From Planctomycetota bacterium (GTDB taxonomy: Bacteria; Planctomycetota; Brocadiia; Brocadiales; Brocadiaceae): a stretch of 64,000 nucleotides of DNA. Below, one piece after another: positions 34,146-43,500 of this stretch. Location of the stretch: NCBI GenBank assembly GCA_016873165.1, contig VGXV01000001.1:1-64000 (forward strand), in the 5' to 3' direction. Within the stretch, counting starts at the first letter, position 1. Each line of letters opens with the position of its first letter. The notes beneath the pieces were generated by a model, which was given only the letters and a program-made list of their open reading frames with translations, was not told the origin of the DNA and ran no database searches. A program made the position numbers and the translations under genes.

Positions 34146-35246
34146 CTATAAAATTTCATACTTCCCCAACCCAAACGACGTCCCCTTCCCCACGTGGACG
34201 TACTCGCCCAGCCGTAATAACGTTATGAAATCCGATATATCGCCTTCATAAGTAACAGCGCCGGTGACACCTCCAAGGGACATCCACTGCTCCTGTCTTG
34301 TTGAATACCGATTCCAGTCATACCACTTGATGTCCGACTCTGTTTGCTTTACCAGTTTTGCCTTTTCAATGAGACCTTTAAAGTCTGCCTGAAACCTTTC
34401 GTCACAATGAAAATACGATAAAGAAGAAATACGTCTTAAAAGATTTCTGACAAGGATATGGAATTCGATCTTATCGGTTATGTGACCGTCAAAACGAAGT
34501 CTTAAAGGGGTAACCAGTGAAATGGTTATTTTGTTATCAGGGTTATTTCCCTGAGGAGTGTCTTTTTGCAGCATGTTTTTAACCCCTCCTTTGTCCTCCC
34601 CTTCATAAAGGGCGGAAATGGCAGCAGAGGAGTGAATACCGTTTGTTGTGCCTTTCCCACCACAAGTTTTTTCTTCGTGCCCTTCGTGTGCTTCGTGGTT
34701 AAAATCTTTTCGGTTACAGCCTTGCTGCGTTATGATGGGATAGTGGTTGGCGAGGGTTTGTGTTTTATTGTCGTAAACTTGTATAGCTTCATTTCCCAAA
34801 CTAATTCCCTCAACCTGCAACAGGTCGTATTTCCCCCTCCCCTGCCCGATTCCCTGTTTTCCCAGTTCGGTAAAGGTATAGATAAAATACGGCAAATACT
34901 CTATTGCCCTGCCAATGAGAATAAGGCTGAAGGAGAATGATTCGCCGGGAGAATAAAGGAGCTTTTCGTCTGCCGGGGGTTCTATGACAAAAGGATGGGG
35001 AACTTTCGGGTAGAGGCGAAGTATTTCGGCATCTTCCGGGGGAGGGGTTTCAAAGATGTATGCGTAGATGCATTTTTGCTTCAGCATGCAGGTATCGCAT
35101 GGTTTTCCCCTTACCACACAGACGACTTTTTTGAAGGCATATCCGAACCCGCCGCGGAATACCGCTCCCTTATATGCAGGGAAGCGTATATGGTCTTTTG
35201 CACACACGGTGAATCTGAATTTTGCCAAACGAAATGAGAAGGGCAT
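34146..35246 (-). CDS. cas6: CRISPR pre-crRNA endoribonuclease Cas6
   Basis: Cas6 cuts pre-crRNA within each repeat. The C-terminal RAMP signature is unmistakable: SLGGVTGAVTYEGDISDFIT then LLRLGEYVHVGKGTSFGLGK. The N-terminus has IRFPAYKGAVFRGGFGYAFK and a CxxC-type pair in CDTCMLKQKC. I prefer the start at 35246 (MPFSFRLAKFRF); the frame is open to 35348. Residues about 170-225 are an in-frame insertion with HEAHEGHEE and SALYEGEDKGG, translated from non-coding repeats. The core looks intact either side, so the enzyme may still work. Confidence 0.88.
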   Translation of the reverse strand: MPFSFRLAKFRFTVCAKDHIRFPAYKGAVFRGGFGYAFKKVVCVVRGKPCDTCMLKQKCIYAYIFETPPPEDAEILRLYPKVPHPFVIEPPADEKLLYSPGESFSFSLILIGRAIEYLPYFIYTFTELGKQGIGQGRGKYDLLQVEGISLGNEAIQVYDNKTQTLANHYPIITQQGCNRKDFNHEAHEGHEEKTCGGKGTTNGIHSSAAISALYEGEDKGGVKNMLQKDTPQGNNPDNKITISLVTPLRLRFDGHITDKIEFHILVRNLLRRISSLSYFHCDERFQADFKGLIEKAKLVKQTESDIKWYDWNRYSTRQEQWMSLGGVTGAVTYEGDISDFITLLRLGEYVHVGKGTSFGLGKYEIL

Positions 35247-35479
35247 TAAAATTTCCAAAACTGAAAAGTCTTTTGAGAAATAAACACCACCCTCCTGATA
35301 CCTCCCCAGGCGAATCAACACTATAGAGCGAATAATATTGAAAATCAACAGGAAAATATGTTCGGTTTGAATGGTTCGGAAAGAGAAGGTCTTCTTGTTT
35401 TATCACACAAAAATTCCGGGACACAGAGGGATGATTCGTAATATACAGACAATACAACTCAAGTCCGATACGGATAAAC

Positions 35480-35506
35480 GTAGAGACGCATTGCTATGCG
35501 TCTCTA
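35480..35506. repeat. REP palindrome
   Basis: GTAGAGACGCATTGCTATGC followed by GTCTCTA, a copy of the hairpin family associated with the RAYT at 10485-11108. It lies in a gene-free stretch of about 360 bp between cas6 and the histidine kinase gene. Confidence 0.7.
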
Positions 35507-35612
35507 TAGTTCGTACCACTCTATTATCAATTTACAATTAACATTTTATAAATACCCCTCACGTATCTATTCCATTTTAATTCTTTACGCTCCCCCCTGT
35601 GTCTTTGTGTGA

Positions 35613-36896
35613 TTATGTTGTCTTCCCGGGCTGTTTCAGTGGTATGGTAAAAGTGAAGGTGCTGCCGGCCCCTGCTTTGCTTACAAAATCTATTTTACCC
35701 CCGTGCATTTCCACCAATCGTTTTGTAAGATTCAATCCAAGTCCGGTGCCTTCATATTTCCGGGAAAAGGAGCTGTCTATTTGTTTAAAAGCCTGGAAAA
35801 TTTTTGAGTAGTCTTCTTCTTTTATTCCTATTCCCGTATCGCTCACTTCCACTTTTATACAATCCATTCCCTGGTTTATCGCAGTTGTTTTGATTGAAAC
35901 GGTTCCGTTTTCAGGGGTAAATTTAATTGAATTTGACAACAAATTATAGAGGATTTGCTTGAATTTTACAGGGTCCGCGCAGATTCGTTCGTTGTGATTG
36001 TGGATGTTCGTGTTTAAAATAAGCCTCTTTTTGTCTGCAAGGGTTTTGAGCGTAACTATCACATCACTTATCAACTGCCCCATTTCAAACTCTTCATATT
36101 TTAATTCCAGCTTTCCCGATTCGATTTTTGTAAGATCAAGAATGTCATTTATCATCTGTAACAGATGTTGTCCGCTCTGGTGTATATCTTTTACAAAATC
36201 TATTTGTTCTTCGTTCAGTTCGCCACATACTTTGTCGCGCAATACTTCGGAAAAGCCGATGATGGCATTCAGCGGTGTTCTCAGTTCGTGCGACATATTA
36301 GCTAAAAATTCACTCTTTGCCCTGTTTGCGGCAATGATCTCTTTGTTTTGTTCCTCCGTAAGCCGGACTTTTTCCTGTAAGGCAGCATGGTAACTATTGA
36401 TATAGGCATCTATAGCAAGCTGCATATCGAGATTGGTAATCTTATCCAATACCAGTATATAATCCTTCATCTTATCCGGCTGTGTTACATATTTATCGAT
36501 TATGAGAGAAAAGAGCAGCCGGTGATAGAGGCAATACGCTCCGATATACCACTTTGGAAATAAATTTATCTTGTAATGAACCTTGCCGATGTTTAGTCTC
36601 TGTTCAAAATATTTTTCATCGTAATTCCCCTGAGTGAGAGTAATGAGATAGTCTTTTTGTGAGTGCACTAATCGCTGTATGATTTCTTTATCCGGCAAAA
36701 ACGCGCGTGTCCCTTTAAAACGGAGAAGATGCTGGTAAAATTTATCAACAATCTCATCGGCATGCTGCTGTATGATTTCACTGAGTTCTTTTAACAAACA
36801 AACATCATGCTCTGCAAAATCGAGATAATCCATACGAGCCTGACGTTCTTTTTCATCAAGGGTAAATTCTTCCGATGCCATTTCATCTGTATTCAT
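35613..36896 (-). CDS. Globin-coupled sensor histidine kinase
   Basis: Residues 15-165 are a protoglobin-like sensor: DFAEHDVCLLKELSEIIQQH, then a helix with LNIGKVHYKINLFPKWYIGA, giving the proximal haem ligand His107. Such domains sense O2 or NO. A short coiled coil leads to the kinase: H-box EFLANMSHELRTPLNAIIGF, N-box KFKQILYNLLSNSIKFTPEN, and the G1/G2 stretches SDTGIGIKEEDY and GTGLGLNLTKRLVEM. No membrane segment, so it is cytoplasmic. No response regulator is adjacent. In a nitrogen-cycling anaerobe an NO or O2 cue is plausible. Confidence 0.88.
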   Translation of the reverse strand: MNTDEMASEEFTLDEKERQARMDYLDFAEHDVCLLKELSEIIQQHADEIVDKFYQHLLRFKGTRAFLPDKEIIQRLVHSQKDYLITLTQGNYDEKYFEQRLNIGKVHYKINLFPKWYIGAYCLYHRLLFSLIIDKYVTQPDKMKDYILVLDKITNLDMQLAIDAYINSYHAALQEKVRLTEEQNKEIIAANRAKSEFLANMSHELRTPLNAIIGFSEVLRDKVCGELNEEQIDFVKDIHQSGQHLLQMINDILDLTKIESGKLELKYEEFEMGQLISDVIVTLKTLADKKRLILNTNIHNHNERICADPVKFKQILYNLLSNSIKFTPENGTVSIKTTAINQGMDCIKVEVSDTGIGIKEEDYSKIFQAFKQIDSSFSRKYEGTGLGLNLTKRLVEMHGGKIDFVSKAGAGSTFTFTIPLKQPGKTT

Positions 36897-36946
36897 AATG
36901 TTTTTTAACGTAAAACAGCATTATAAAAATAAATATACACCCCCTA

Positions 36947-37969
36947 TTATTCAAATAATTTTCTCAACAGCTTTTTCTCATGTGGTATTGTCATAAATAT
37001 CATTGTTACCTGACTATGGATAACAAAGTTATGAGAAGGATTATAGAGCCATCCTTCGTTTGTTTTTAATGCAAGGAGGATCGTACGGGACAGATGTTCC
37101 AGCCCTAACTCTGAAATCGGCTTCCCGGTCATTTTCTCCGGCACAATGATCTCTTCAATAACAAGAGTATCGTTTGTCTCATGCAATAAACTATCAAAAA
37201 AAGAAACGATATTGGGTTTTATCATCTCAGTGCACATGCGTATACCGCCTATAAATGCAGGTAAAATAATCGAGTCTGCTCCAGCCTTCTTCATCTTATC
37301 AACATTCTTCTGTTCGTAGCAGCGCGAAACAACCTTTATTTTAGGATTTAAGTGCTTCGCTGACATACTTATGACAAGATTCCAGTTATCATTATCCGTA
37401 GCGGCAAAAATACCAGCAGCCCTCAAAATTCCTGCCCGTAAGAGCACACTGTCGTCCGTGGCATCGTCTCTTATACATATTAATTCGGGAAATGCCCTTG
37501 CTGTTTCGTCAATAGCCTTTTCATTCGTATCGATAGCAATGTGATATTTTTGCGCAATCCGGAGCTCTTTAACAATATGAAAACCAACCCTTCCCAGACC
37601 GCAAACAATATAATGATTTTTCAAGTTTTCAATTACTTTTTCCATTTTTCGCCTCTTAAAGGTTTCTCTTATATCTCCTTCCACTATCAGGGCTGTCACA
37701 TTTGACAAAATATAGGTAATGGTGCCTATGCCAAAAAAAGCAAGAAAGATGGTAAATATTTTCCCCATAGGTTTGTCTGAAAAATCAATAACTTCTTCGA
37801 AGCCTATGGTAAATATGGTGATAACGGTCATGTATATGGAATCCAGGACAGAAATTTGCTTTCTTCCTATAAGCCAATAACCTACCGTACCAATACACAA
37901 AATAACGGAAAAACTAACTCCTGCCCAAACAAAACGTTTGTATATATGTGTTATGGGGTCCCGTATCAT
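36947..37969 (-). CDS. Potassium-channel-like protein with RCK (TrkA-N) domains
   Basis: Two membrane helices (residues 15-33 and 70-92) flank a pore loop, followed by a cytoplasmic NAD-binding RCK-N domain (HYIVCGLGRVGFHIVKELRI) and a TrkA-C-like domain (EIIVPEKMTGKPISELGLEH). The selectivity filter reads TIGFEEV (residues 54-60) where TVGYGD is usual. A TVGFREV variant occurs in other bacterial channels, so this may still conduct K+. The gene lies just past the histidine kinase gene on the same strand but 50 bp away; a link is possible. Confidence 0.85.
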   Translation of the reverse strand: MIRDPITHIYKRFVWAGVSFSVILCIGTVGYWLIGRKQISVLDSIYMTVITIFTIGFEEVIDFSDKPMGKIFTIFLAFFGIGTITYILSNVTALIVEGDIRETFKRRKMEKVIENLKNHYIVCGLGRVGFHIVKELRIAQKYHIAIDTNEKAIDETARAFPELICIRDDATDDSVLLRAGILRAAGIFAATDNDNWNLVISMSAKHLNPKIKVVSRCYEQKNVDKMKKAGADSIILPAFIGGIRMCTEMIKPNIVSFFDSLLHETNDTLVIEEIIVPEKMTGKPISELGLEHLSRTILLALKTNEGWLYNPSHNFVIHSQVTMIFMTIPHEKKLLRKLFE

Positions 37970-38461
37970 TTCATTGTGTTGAACATGAAAAGATCATGTG
38001 GTATATTTTTAGAAAAATTATCTTAGTACAGAGAAAAACAGATTCCAACTCAATGTGAGAAATTCTAGCAATTTGACAGAACATTTTAAAGGTATTTTAT
38101 TCCTATATTTATTTTTTATAAAAATTTGTTTTCTTGTAACAGTTCACCCACCCCTAAATCCCCTCCCAGGAGGGGACTGGGACTTCTTGCTTTCCTCTCC
38201 TGGAAATAGACTTCTTGTATTCCCCTCCCGGGAGGGGCTAGGGGTGGGTCATTTTCAAATACCGGGACAATCCTAAAGGGGTGAACTGTTACGTTTTCTT
38301 TTATTTATAAAAACTGCTTGAAATAAGTATATTTATTTCTTATGGTTAAAAAAAATTAAAACGGAAACCAAACAGTGTTTACTTTTGTTTTTAAACCAAT
38401 GATTTCTCTATTTCCCCCATTTTTGAAAAAAATATTAAAGAAAATAATTTTACGGAAAACG
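37970..38461. other. Gene-free stretch with a MITE
   Basis: Divergent intergenic region. It holds a complete 157-bp MITE (38136-38292) and AT-rich flanks. The region to its right carries the likely promoter of the O-methyltransferase gene. An in-frame 29-codon extension of that gene (from 38375) is hydrophobic and not accepted. Confidence 0.5.
38136..38292. mobile_element. MITE, 157 bp, 14-bp inverted ends, 8-bp target duplication
   Basis: Ends are GTAACAGTTCACCC and its complement. GTTTTCTT flanks both sides (38128-38135 and 38293-38300). Inside are CCCCTCCCAGGAGGGG and CCCCTCCCGGGAGGGG hairpins. The first five bases of the ends (GTAAC) and the 8-bp duplication are shared with the MITE at 22864-23164. 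Confidence 0.85.
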
Positions 38462-39124
38462 ATGTCAAACAGAACATTATTCCTTACCAATGAATTATAC
38501 AAATACATGATCTCATCTTCCGTGCGCGAGCCGGATGTTTTAAACCAATTACGAAGGGAAACCGCACACGACCCGATGTCCGCCATGCAGATATCGCCGG
38601 AACAGGGACAATTCATGGCATTATTGATAAAATTACTCAAGGCAACAAAGGCCATTGAAATCGGCGTATATACCGGATATAGTTCGCTTTGTATTGCTCT
38701 TGCGCTTCCCCCAAACGGAAAGTTAATTGCCTGTGATGTAAATGAAGACTGGACGTCGATTGCGCGGCGCTATTGGGGAAAAGCAGGGGTTTCAGAAAAG
38801 ATAGATCTGCATCTTGCGCCAGGGATAGAAACATTGGATCATCTCATTTTAAATGGCGGCGCAAATTCCTATGATTTTATCTTTATTGATGCTGATAAGA
38901 AAAATTACGACAGCTATTACGAACGGGCCATTAATTTACTGCGTCCGGGAGGAATTATCGTCATTGATAATGTATTTTGGCTTGGAAAGGTAACAAATCA
39001 TAAAATCATCGATGAAGATACCAATGCTATTCAATATCTCAACAAAAAACTCCATAACGATCAGAGAATTGATTTGAGCATGTTGCCTATCGGAGATGGA
39101 CTGACACTTGCGATGAAGAGATGA
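38462..39124 (+). CDS. SAM-dependent O-methyltransferase (class I, COMT-like)
   Basis: A methyltransferase of the caffeoyl-CoA/catechol O-methyltransferase kind. I start it at ATG 38462 (MSNRTLFLTNELYKYM), which gives 220 residues, the family norm. Signatures: MQISPEQGQFMALLIKLLKA, AIEIGVYTGYSSLCIALALP (SAM loop), LIACDVNEDW, FIFIDADKKNYDSYYE and RPGGIIVIDNVFWLGKV with metal-binding acidic residues. Substrate unknown. It is flanked by two MITEs, 170 bp to the left and 8 bp to the right. Confidence 0.87.
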   Translation: MSNRTLFLTNELYKYMISSSVREPDVLNQLRRETAHDPMSAMQISPEQGQFMALLIKLLKATKAIEIGVYTGYSSLCIALALPPNGKLIACDVNEDWTSIARRYWGKAGVSEKIDLHLAPGIETLDHLILNGGANSYDFIFIDADKKNYDSYYERAINLLRPGGIIVIDNVFWLGKVTNHKIIDEDTNAIQYLNKKLHNDQRIDLSMLPIGDGLTLAMKR

Positions 39125-39131
39125 ATATTTT

Positions 39132-39413
39132 GTAACAATTTAGTTTTTTGAAAAATCACCCATGTCTTAACCCCCATGCTTCAGCATGGGGCTAAGGGGG
39201 AAGTAATCATGGGCTTCAGCCCTGAGGTATATAGTTAGCCCAATATCTTTTACTGTACCAGAAGGTCATGGCTAAAGCCGGTGTATTTAGTGTGGATATC
39301 TCCACACTAAAGTGCGGAGTTAATGGATGTGAAATGTGCTCCATGCGCCAATATTAGAAGTACGTTATAAAATAAGGGAAATCGAAGTCTGTTTCAAAAA
39401 GCTAAAGTATTAC
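39132..39413. mobile_element. MITE, 282 bp, inverted copy of the 22864 element
   Basis: Ends are GTAACAATTTAGTTTTTTGA and the complement of GTAATACTTTAGCTTTTTGA. ATATTTT is repeated outside (39125-39131 and 39414-39420), so the duplication is 7 bp or a decayed 8. Body and palindromes match the MITE at 22864-23164 in reverse orientation, but the REP hairpin GTAGAGACAGG... is absent; this copy keeps what looks like the uninterrupted version of that spot. Confidence 0.82.
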
Positions 39414-39510
39414 ATATTTTGCCGTTTTGGCAATTTAAGAAATAATTTTTTACATTTTTCAGCAAAAAACATTTTTACCATGATTTTCCGGCAGGTTCAG
39501 ATTTGTAATT

Positions 39511-39545
39511 AACCCTGACAGGGTTCTGAACCCTGTCAGGGTTAA
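39511..39545. repeat. Palindrome upstream of the mgtE-like gene
   Basis: AACCCTGACAGGGTT and AACCCTGTCAGGGTT sit tandemly within 35 bp, just before the GTG start at 39559. They can fold into one long hairpin in the leader of the transporter mRNA. A common genomic repeat, not a recognised magnesium riboswitch. Confidence 0.5.
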
Positions 39546-39558
39546 AGGAGAAAAATTC

Positions 39559-40539
39559 GTGCTTTTTAGAAAAAAAACAAATAAAAATAAACTCGAATTC
39601 AAATTTAGCACCGAAATGCTCGCTGTTTCGGCAAATGATACGGCAGAGGCCGCACTTGAATTAATTCGCAACAGCAATCTTAGCGGAAATATTTTTTATT
39701 GTTATGCTACTGCTGAGAAAGGAAAACTGATAGGCGTTGTTCCTATTAGAAAGCTGATAACTGCCCGGAGGGAAACAAAAATTTCTGATATTATGGTGAA
39801 AAATCCAATCCGTTTAACCATTGATACCCCTACCGAAACCGCATTGGAATTTTTTTTGTTTTATAAATTTATTGCTTTTCCAGTTGTTGATAATAATGGA
39901 AAACTCATTGGTATTGCAAGGGCGAATGATTTTATAGAAGACAGTGTTACGATGGAAGATAAAATAAAACACGAATACGATGATTTCCTCAGAATCATCG
40001 GTATTCGATTGGAGGAATTCAGAAAACCTACGGTTTTCAAAAGCACCTTTTTAAGGTTTCCCTATCTCCTCTTTAACATTTCAAGCGGACTTATATGTGC
40101 CCTTATTACAAGGTTGTTCGACAGGACAATAGAGGAATTTATTTTTATGGCCTTTTTTATAACGATTATCCTGGGACTTGCCGAAAGTATAGGAACACAG
40201 GCTGTTGCTGTCACCCTTTCCTATATCGAAAAGACCGTTAATATGAAAAGATTCATACTTTATGAAATTCTGGTTGGGACTAAAATAGGCTTATTATGCG
40301 GCGGATTGCTCTATATTATATCCCTTTTCTGGATCGGCGACAAAAACTTCTCATTAATCCTGTTTTTAACGATTTCATTAACACTTATTAATGCCTCTTT
40401 TTTCGGATGCAGCCTGCCGATCCTCTTTAAAAAGATCGGCATGAATCCAACACATGCCTCATGTCCGCTGGTATTGGCAATTGCCGATGTTGTATCATTA
40501 ACTTCGTACTTTACTCTCGGAACGTATATGCTGAAATAG
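39559..40539 (+). CDS. Short MgtE-like magnesium transporter
   Basis: A GTG start at 39559 is preceded by AAAGGAG. Residues 18-135 are a CBS pair (EMLAVSANDTAEAALELIRN, VVPIRKLITARRETKISDIM, FPVVDNNGKLIGIARANDF). Residues 155-325 are the MgtE membrane domain with five hydrophobic helices (GLAESIGTQAVAVTLSYIEK, NPTHASCPLVLAIADVVSLT). The N-domain of full MgtE is missing; shortened forms of this kind exist. It probably imports Mg2+ or another divalent ion. Confidence 0.85.
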   Translation: MLFRKKTNKNKLEFKFSTEMLAVSANDTAEAALELIRNSNLSGNIFYCYATAEKGKLIGVVPIRKLITARRETKISDIMVKNPIRLTIDTPTETALEFFLFYKFIAFPVVDNNGKLIGIARANDFIEDSVTMEDKIKHEYDDFLRIIGIRLEEFRKPTVFKSTFLRFPYLLFNISSGLICALITRLFDRTIEEFIFMAFFITIILGLAESIGTQAVAVTLSYIEKTVNMKRFILYEILVGTKIGLLCGGLLYIISLFWIGDKNFSLILFLTISLTLINASFFGCSLPILFKKIGMNPTHASCPLVLAIADVVSLTSYFTLGTYMLK

Positions 40540-40559
40540 ATTTTAAACGCACGGTGAGT

Positions 40560-43500
40560 TTATGGTTTCCATTCCGCCATATGTTTTAAAATCTTCCACC
40601 TTCTCTGAATATCCGCTTCCGCACGTTTCATCAGTTTGCTTGCCGCCTCAGGATTGCTTGCCCTTAATGCCTTATACCTGTTTTCCCGATAGGCATATTC
40701 CTCAAACGGGATTGAAGGATCTTTACTATTTATTACCAAAGGATTTTTCCCTTCTGCTTCAAGATCGGGATTGTAACGGTACAGAGGCCAATATCCGCAT
40801 GCCACAGCCTTCTTTTGCGCCTCTATTCCCTTGCTCATATCCATACCGTGGGCAATGCAGGTAGAATACGCCACAATCAGAGCAGGTCCATTATATGCAT
40901 CCGCCTCTAAAAAAGCCTTCAGCGTTTGCGCCTGATTCGCACCAAAAGCCACTTGCGCAATATATACATTGCCGTACGTGGACATAATCATACCGATATT
41001 CTTTTTCGGCGTCCTTTTTCCCCCGGCGGCAAACTGGGCAACAGCTCCCAAAGGAGTAGCTTTCGACATCTGGCCGCCGGTATTTGAATACACCTCCGTA
41101 TCTAAGATGAGAAGTTTAATATTTTCTCCAGACGCCAAAACATGATCAACCCCGCTATATCCGATATCATATCCCCATCCATCACCTCCTACAGACCATA
41201 CGGATTTTTTTACCAGATAATCCGCAAGAGAAAGCAGGTGTTTTGCTTCCGGAGAAATGTCATTTTTTAGCGTCTGTTTAAGTTTTTCAACCCGTTTTCT
41301 TTGTTCCTCAATTGTTTCCTGAGTTGATTGATCTGCATTCACCAATGAATCAAATAATTCTTTCGAACCTGCATAGGCATCTTTTTTCGAAAATTTAATA
41401 GTCAATTCAACGGCTTGTTTGTAAAAACTGTCTACGGTTTGTCTCATACCAAGACCGAATTCCGCCGTATCTTCAAATAATGAATTTGACCACGCAGGCC
41501 CTCTTCCATCGCCCCTTTTTGTGTAAGGGGTGGTTGGCAGGTTTCCACCATAGATAGAACTGCAGCCGGTGGCATTCGCAATTAATAACCGGTCACCGAA
41601 TAGCTGTGTCAGCAATTTGATATAAGGAGTTTCCCCGCAACCAACGCATGCGCCGCTATATTCAAAAAGTGGTTTTACAAACTGACTGCCTTTTACGTTC
41701 GAAACACTATACCTTGACGGGTCGGTTTCCGGCAGATTTAAAAAGAATTCATAATTCTCCGCTTCCAGGCACCGCAAAGGTTCCTGCAATTTCATATTTA
41801 TTGCCTTTACATCAGGTATTTTATTACCGTCGGCATCCTTTTTCTGACCGGGACAGTTGAACACGCAGGATGCGCAACCGGTACAATCTTCAGGAGCAAC
41901 CTGAACGGTAAATTTGAGACCCTGAAGATCTTTTCCCGTAGCATCTATGGATTTAAAAGCAGAAGGCGCATTTTTAAGCAGCGAAGGATCATATGCTTTA
42001 ATTCTGATAGACGCATGAGGACACACAAATGAGCACTGGCCGCATTGTATACAGGCATCAGGCTCCCATTCCGGAATATGAACGCCAATGTTTCTCTTCT
42101 CGTATTGTGTGGTTCCGGTTGGCCATGTTCCGTCAGCGGGAATTGCCGATACCGGCAATGAATCCCCTTTGTTTTCAAGCAATGTTGCCGTCACATTTCT
42201 GACGAATTCAGGCGCATTTTTCGGTATAGGATTAATTCTCCTTACCTTGCTCGTAGCCTTGTCAGGAACACGCACCTCCACTATATTTTGCAATGCTTTG
42301 TCAACTGCTTCGTAATTCAGCTTTACAACATCTTCACCCTTTTTATCATACGTTTTTTTGATTTCTTTTTTGATTGCCTCGATTGCTGTATCTTTTGGAA
42401 TAATTCCTGAAATAACAAAAAAGGCAGTTTGCATTATCATATTTATTCGGGCGCCAAGACCAATTTCTTCAGCAAGTGAGATGGCGTCAATTATGTAAAA
42501 TTTCATTTTTTTCTTAATGAGTTGTTCCTGAACCTCCATTGGCAAGGTATCCCAGACTTCATTCTTACCGTGTGAAGTGGTAAGAAGAAATGTCGCGCCT
42601 TGTTCCGCATTGGATAACATATCAATTTTTTCAGGGAAAGCCGGATTGTGACATGCAATAAAATTCGCTTTTGTAATAAGATATGGTTTATTAATTCTAT
42701 CCTTACCAAACCTAAGATGTGATACCGTTGTAGCGCCTGCTTTTTTCGAATCATAAACAAAATACGCCTGTGAATAATTTTCCGTCTCGTCTCCGATGAT
42801 TTTTATCGTATTCTTATTGGCTCCAACAGTACCATCAGAACCTAATCCATAGAATAATGCGCGGTATTCATGACTTTCATCAACGTTGAAGTGTTCATCA
42901 TATTCCAGGCTTGTTTTGCAGACATCATCGTTAATTCCAACTGTAAAGTGATTCTTCGGTGTTTTCTGTGAAATATTATCATATACCGCCTTTACCATTG
43001 CAGGGGTAAAATCTTTTGAACCAAGACCGTACCTTCCCCCAACAATCTTCGGATATTCTTTAAACGTTACAGTTCCTTTTTCCATCGCCTCGCCAAGCGC
43101 AGTCCTTACATCAAGATAAAGCGGTTCTCCGATAGAGCCAGGTTCTTTTGTCCTGTCAAGCACTGTGATAAACTTTACCGTTGCAGGCAATGTTTTTACA
43201 AACGCATCAATATCAAACGGCCTGAACAATCTAACCTGCACAAGCCCCAGTTTTTTCCCGCTTTTATTGAGTGCTTTAATAGTATTAGCAATTGTTTCCC
43301 CGGCAGAACCCATGACAACAATAATATTTTCCGCATCAGGCGCTCCGTAATAATCAAATAGTTTATATTTACGACCAACAACACCTGCAAACTTGTCCAT
43401 TGCTTTTTGCACAACCGACGGAGTGGCGCTGTAGTACTTGTTAACAGTTTCCCTGCCCTGAAAATAAACATCAGGATTTTGTGATGTACCCCTAATGGCA

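Noticed and set aside
38375-38461. 29-codon N-terminal extension of the O-methyltransferase
   Set aside because: Hydrophobic/basic residues not typical of the family, which begins near the ATG at 38462.
38136-39413. Composite transposon carrying the O-methyltransferase
   Set aside because: Each flanking MITE has its own target duplication and their bodies differ, which shows independent insertions.
39511-39545. Magnesium riboswitch upstream of the mgtE-like gene
   Set aside because: Only a short tandem palindrome is present, typical of dispersed repeats; no M-box-like length or structure.
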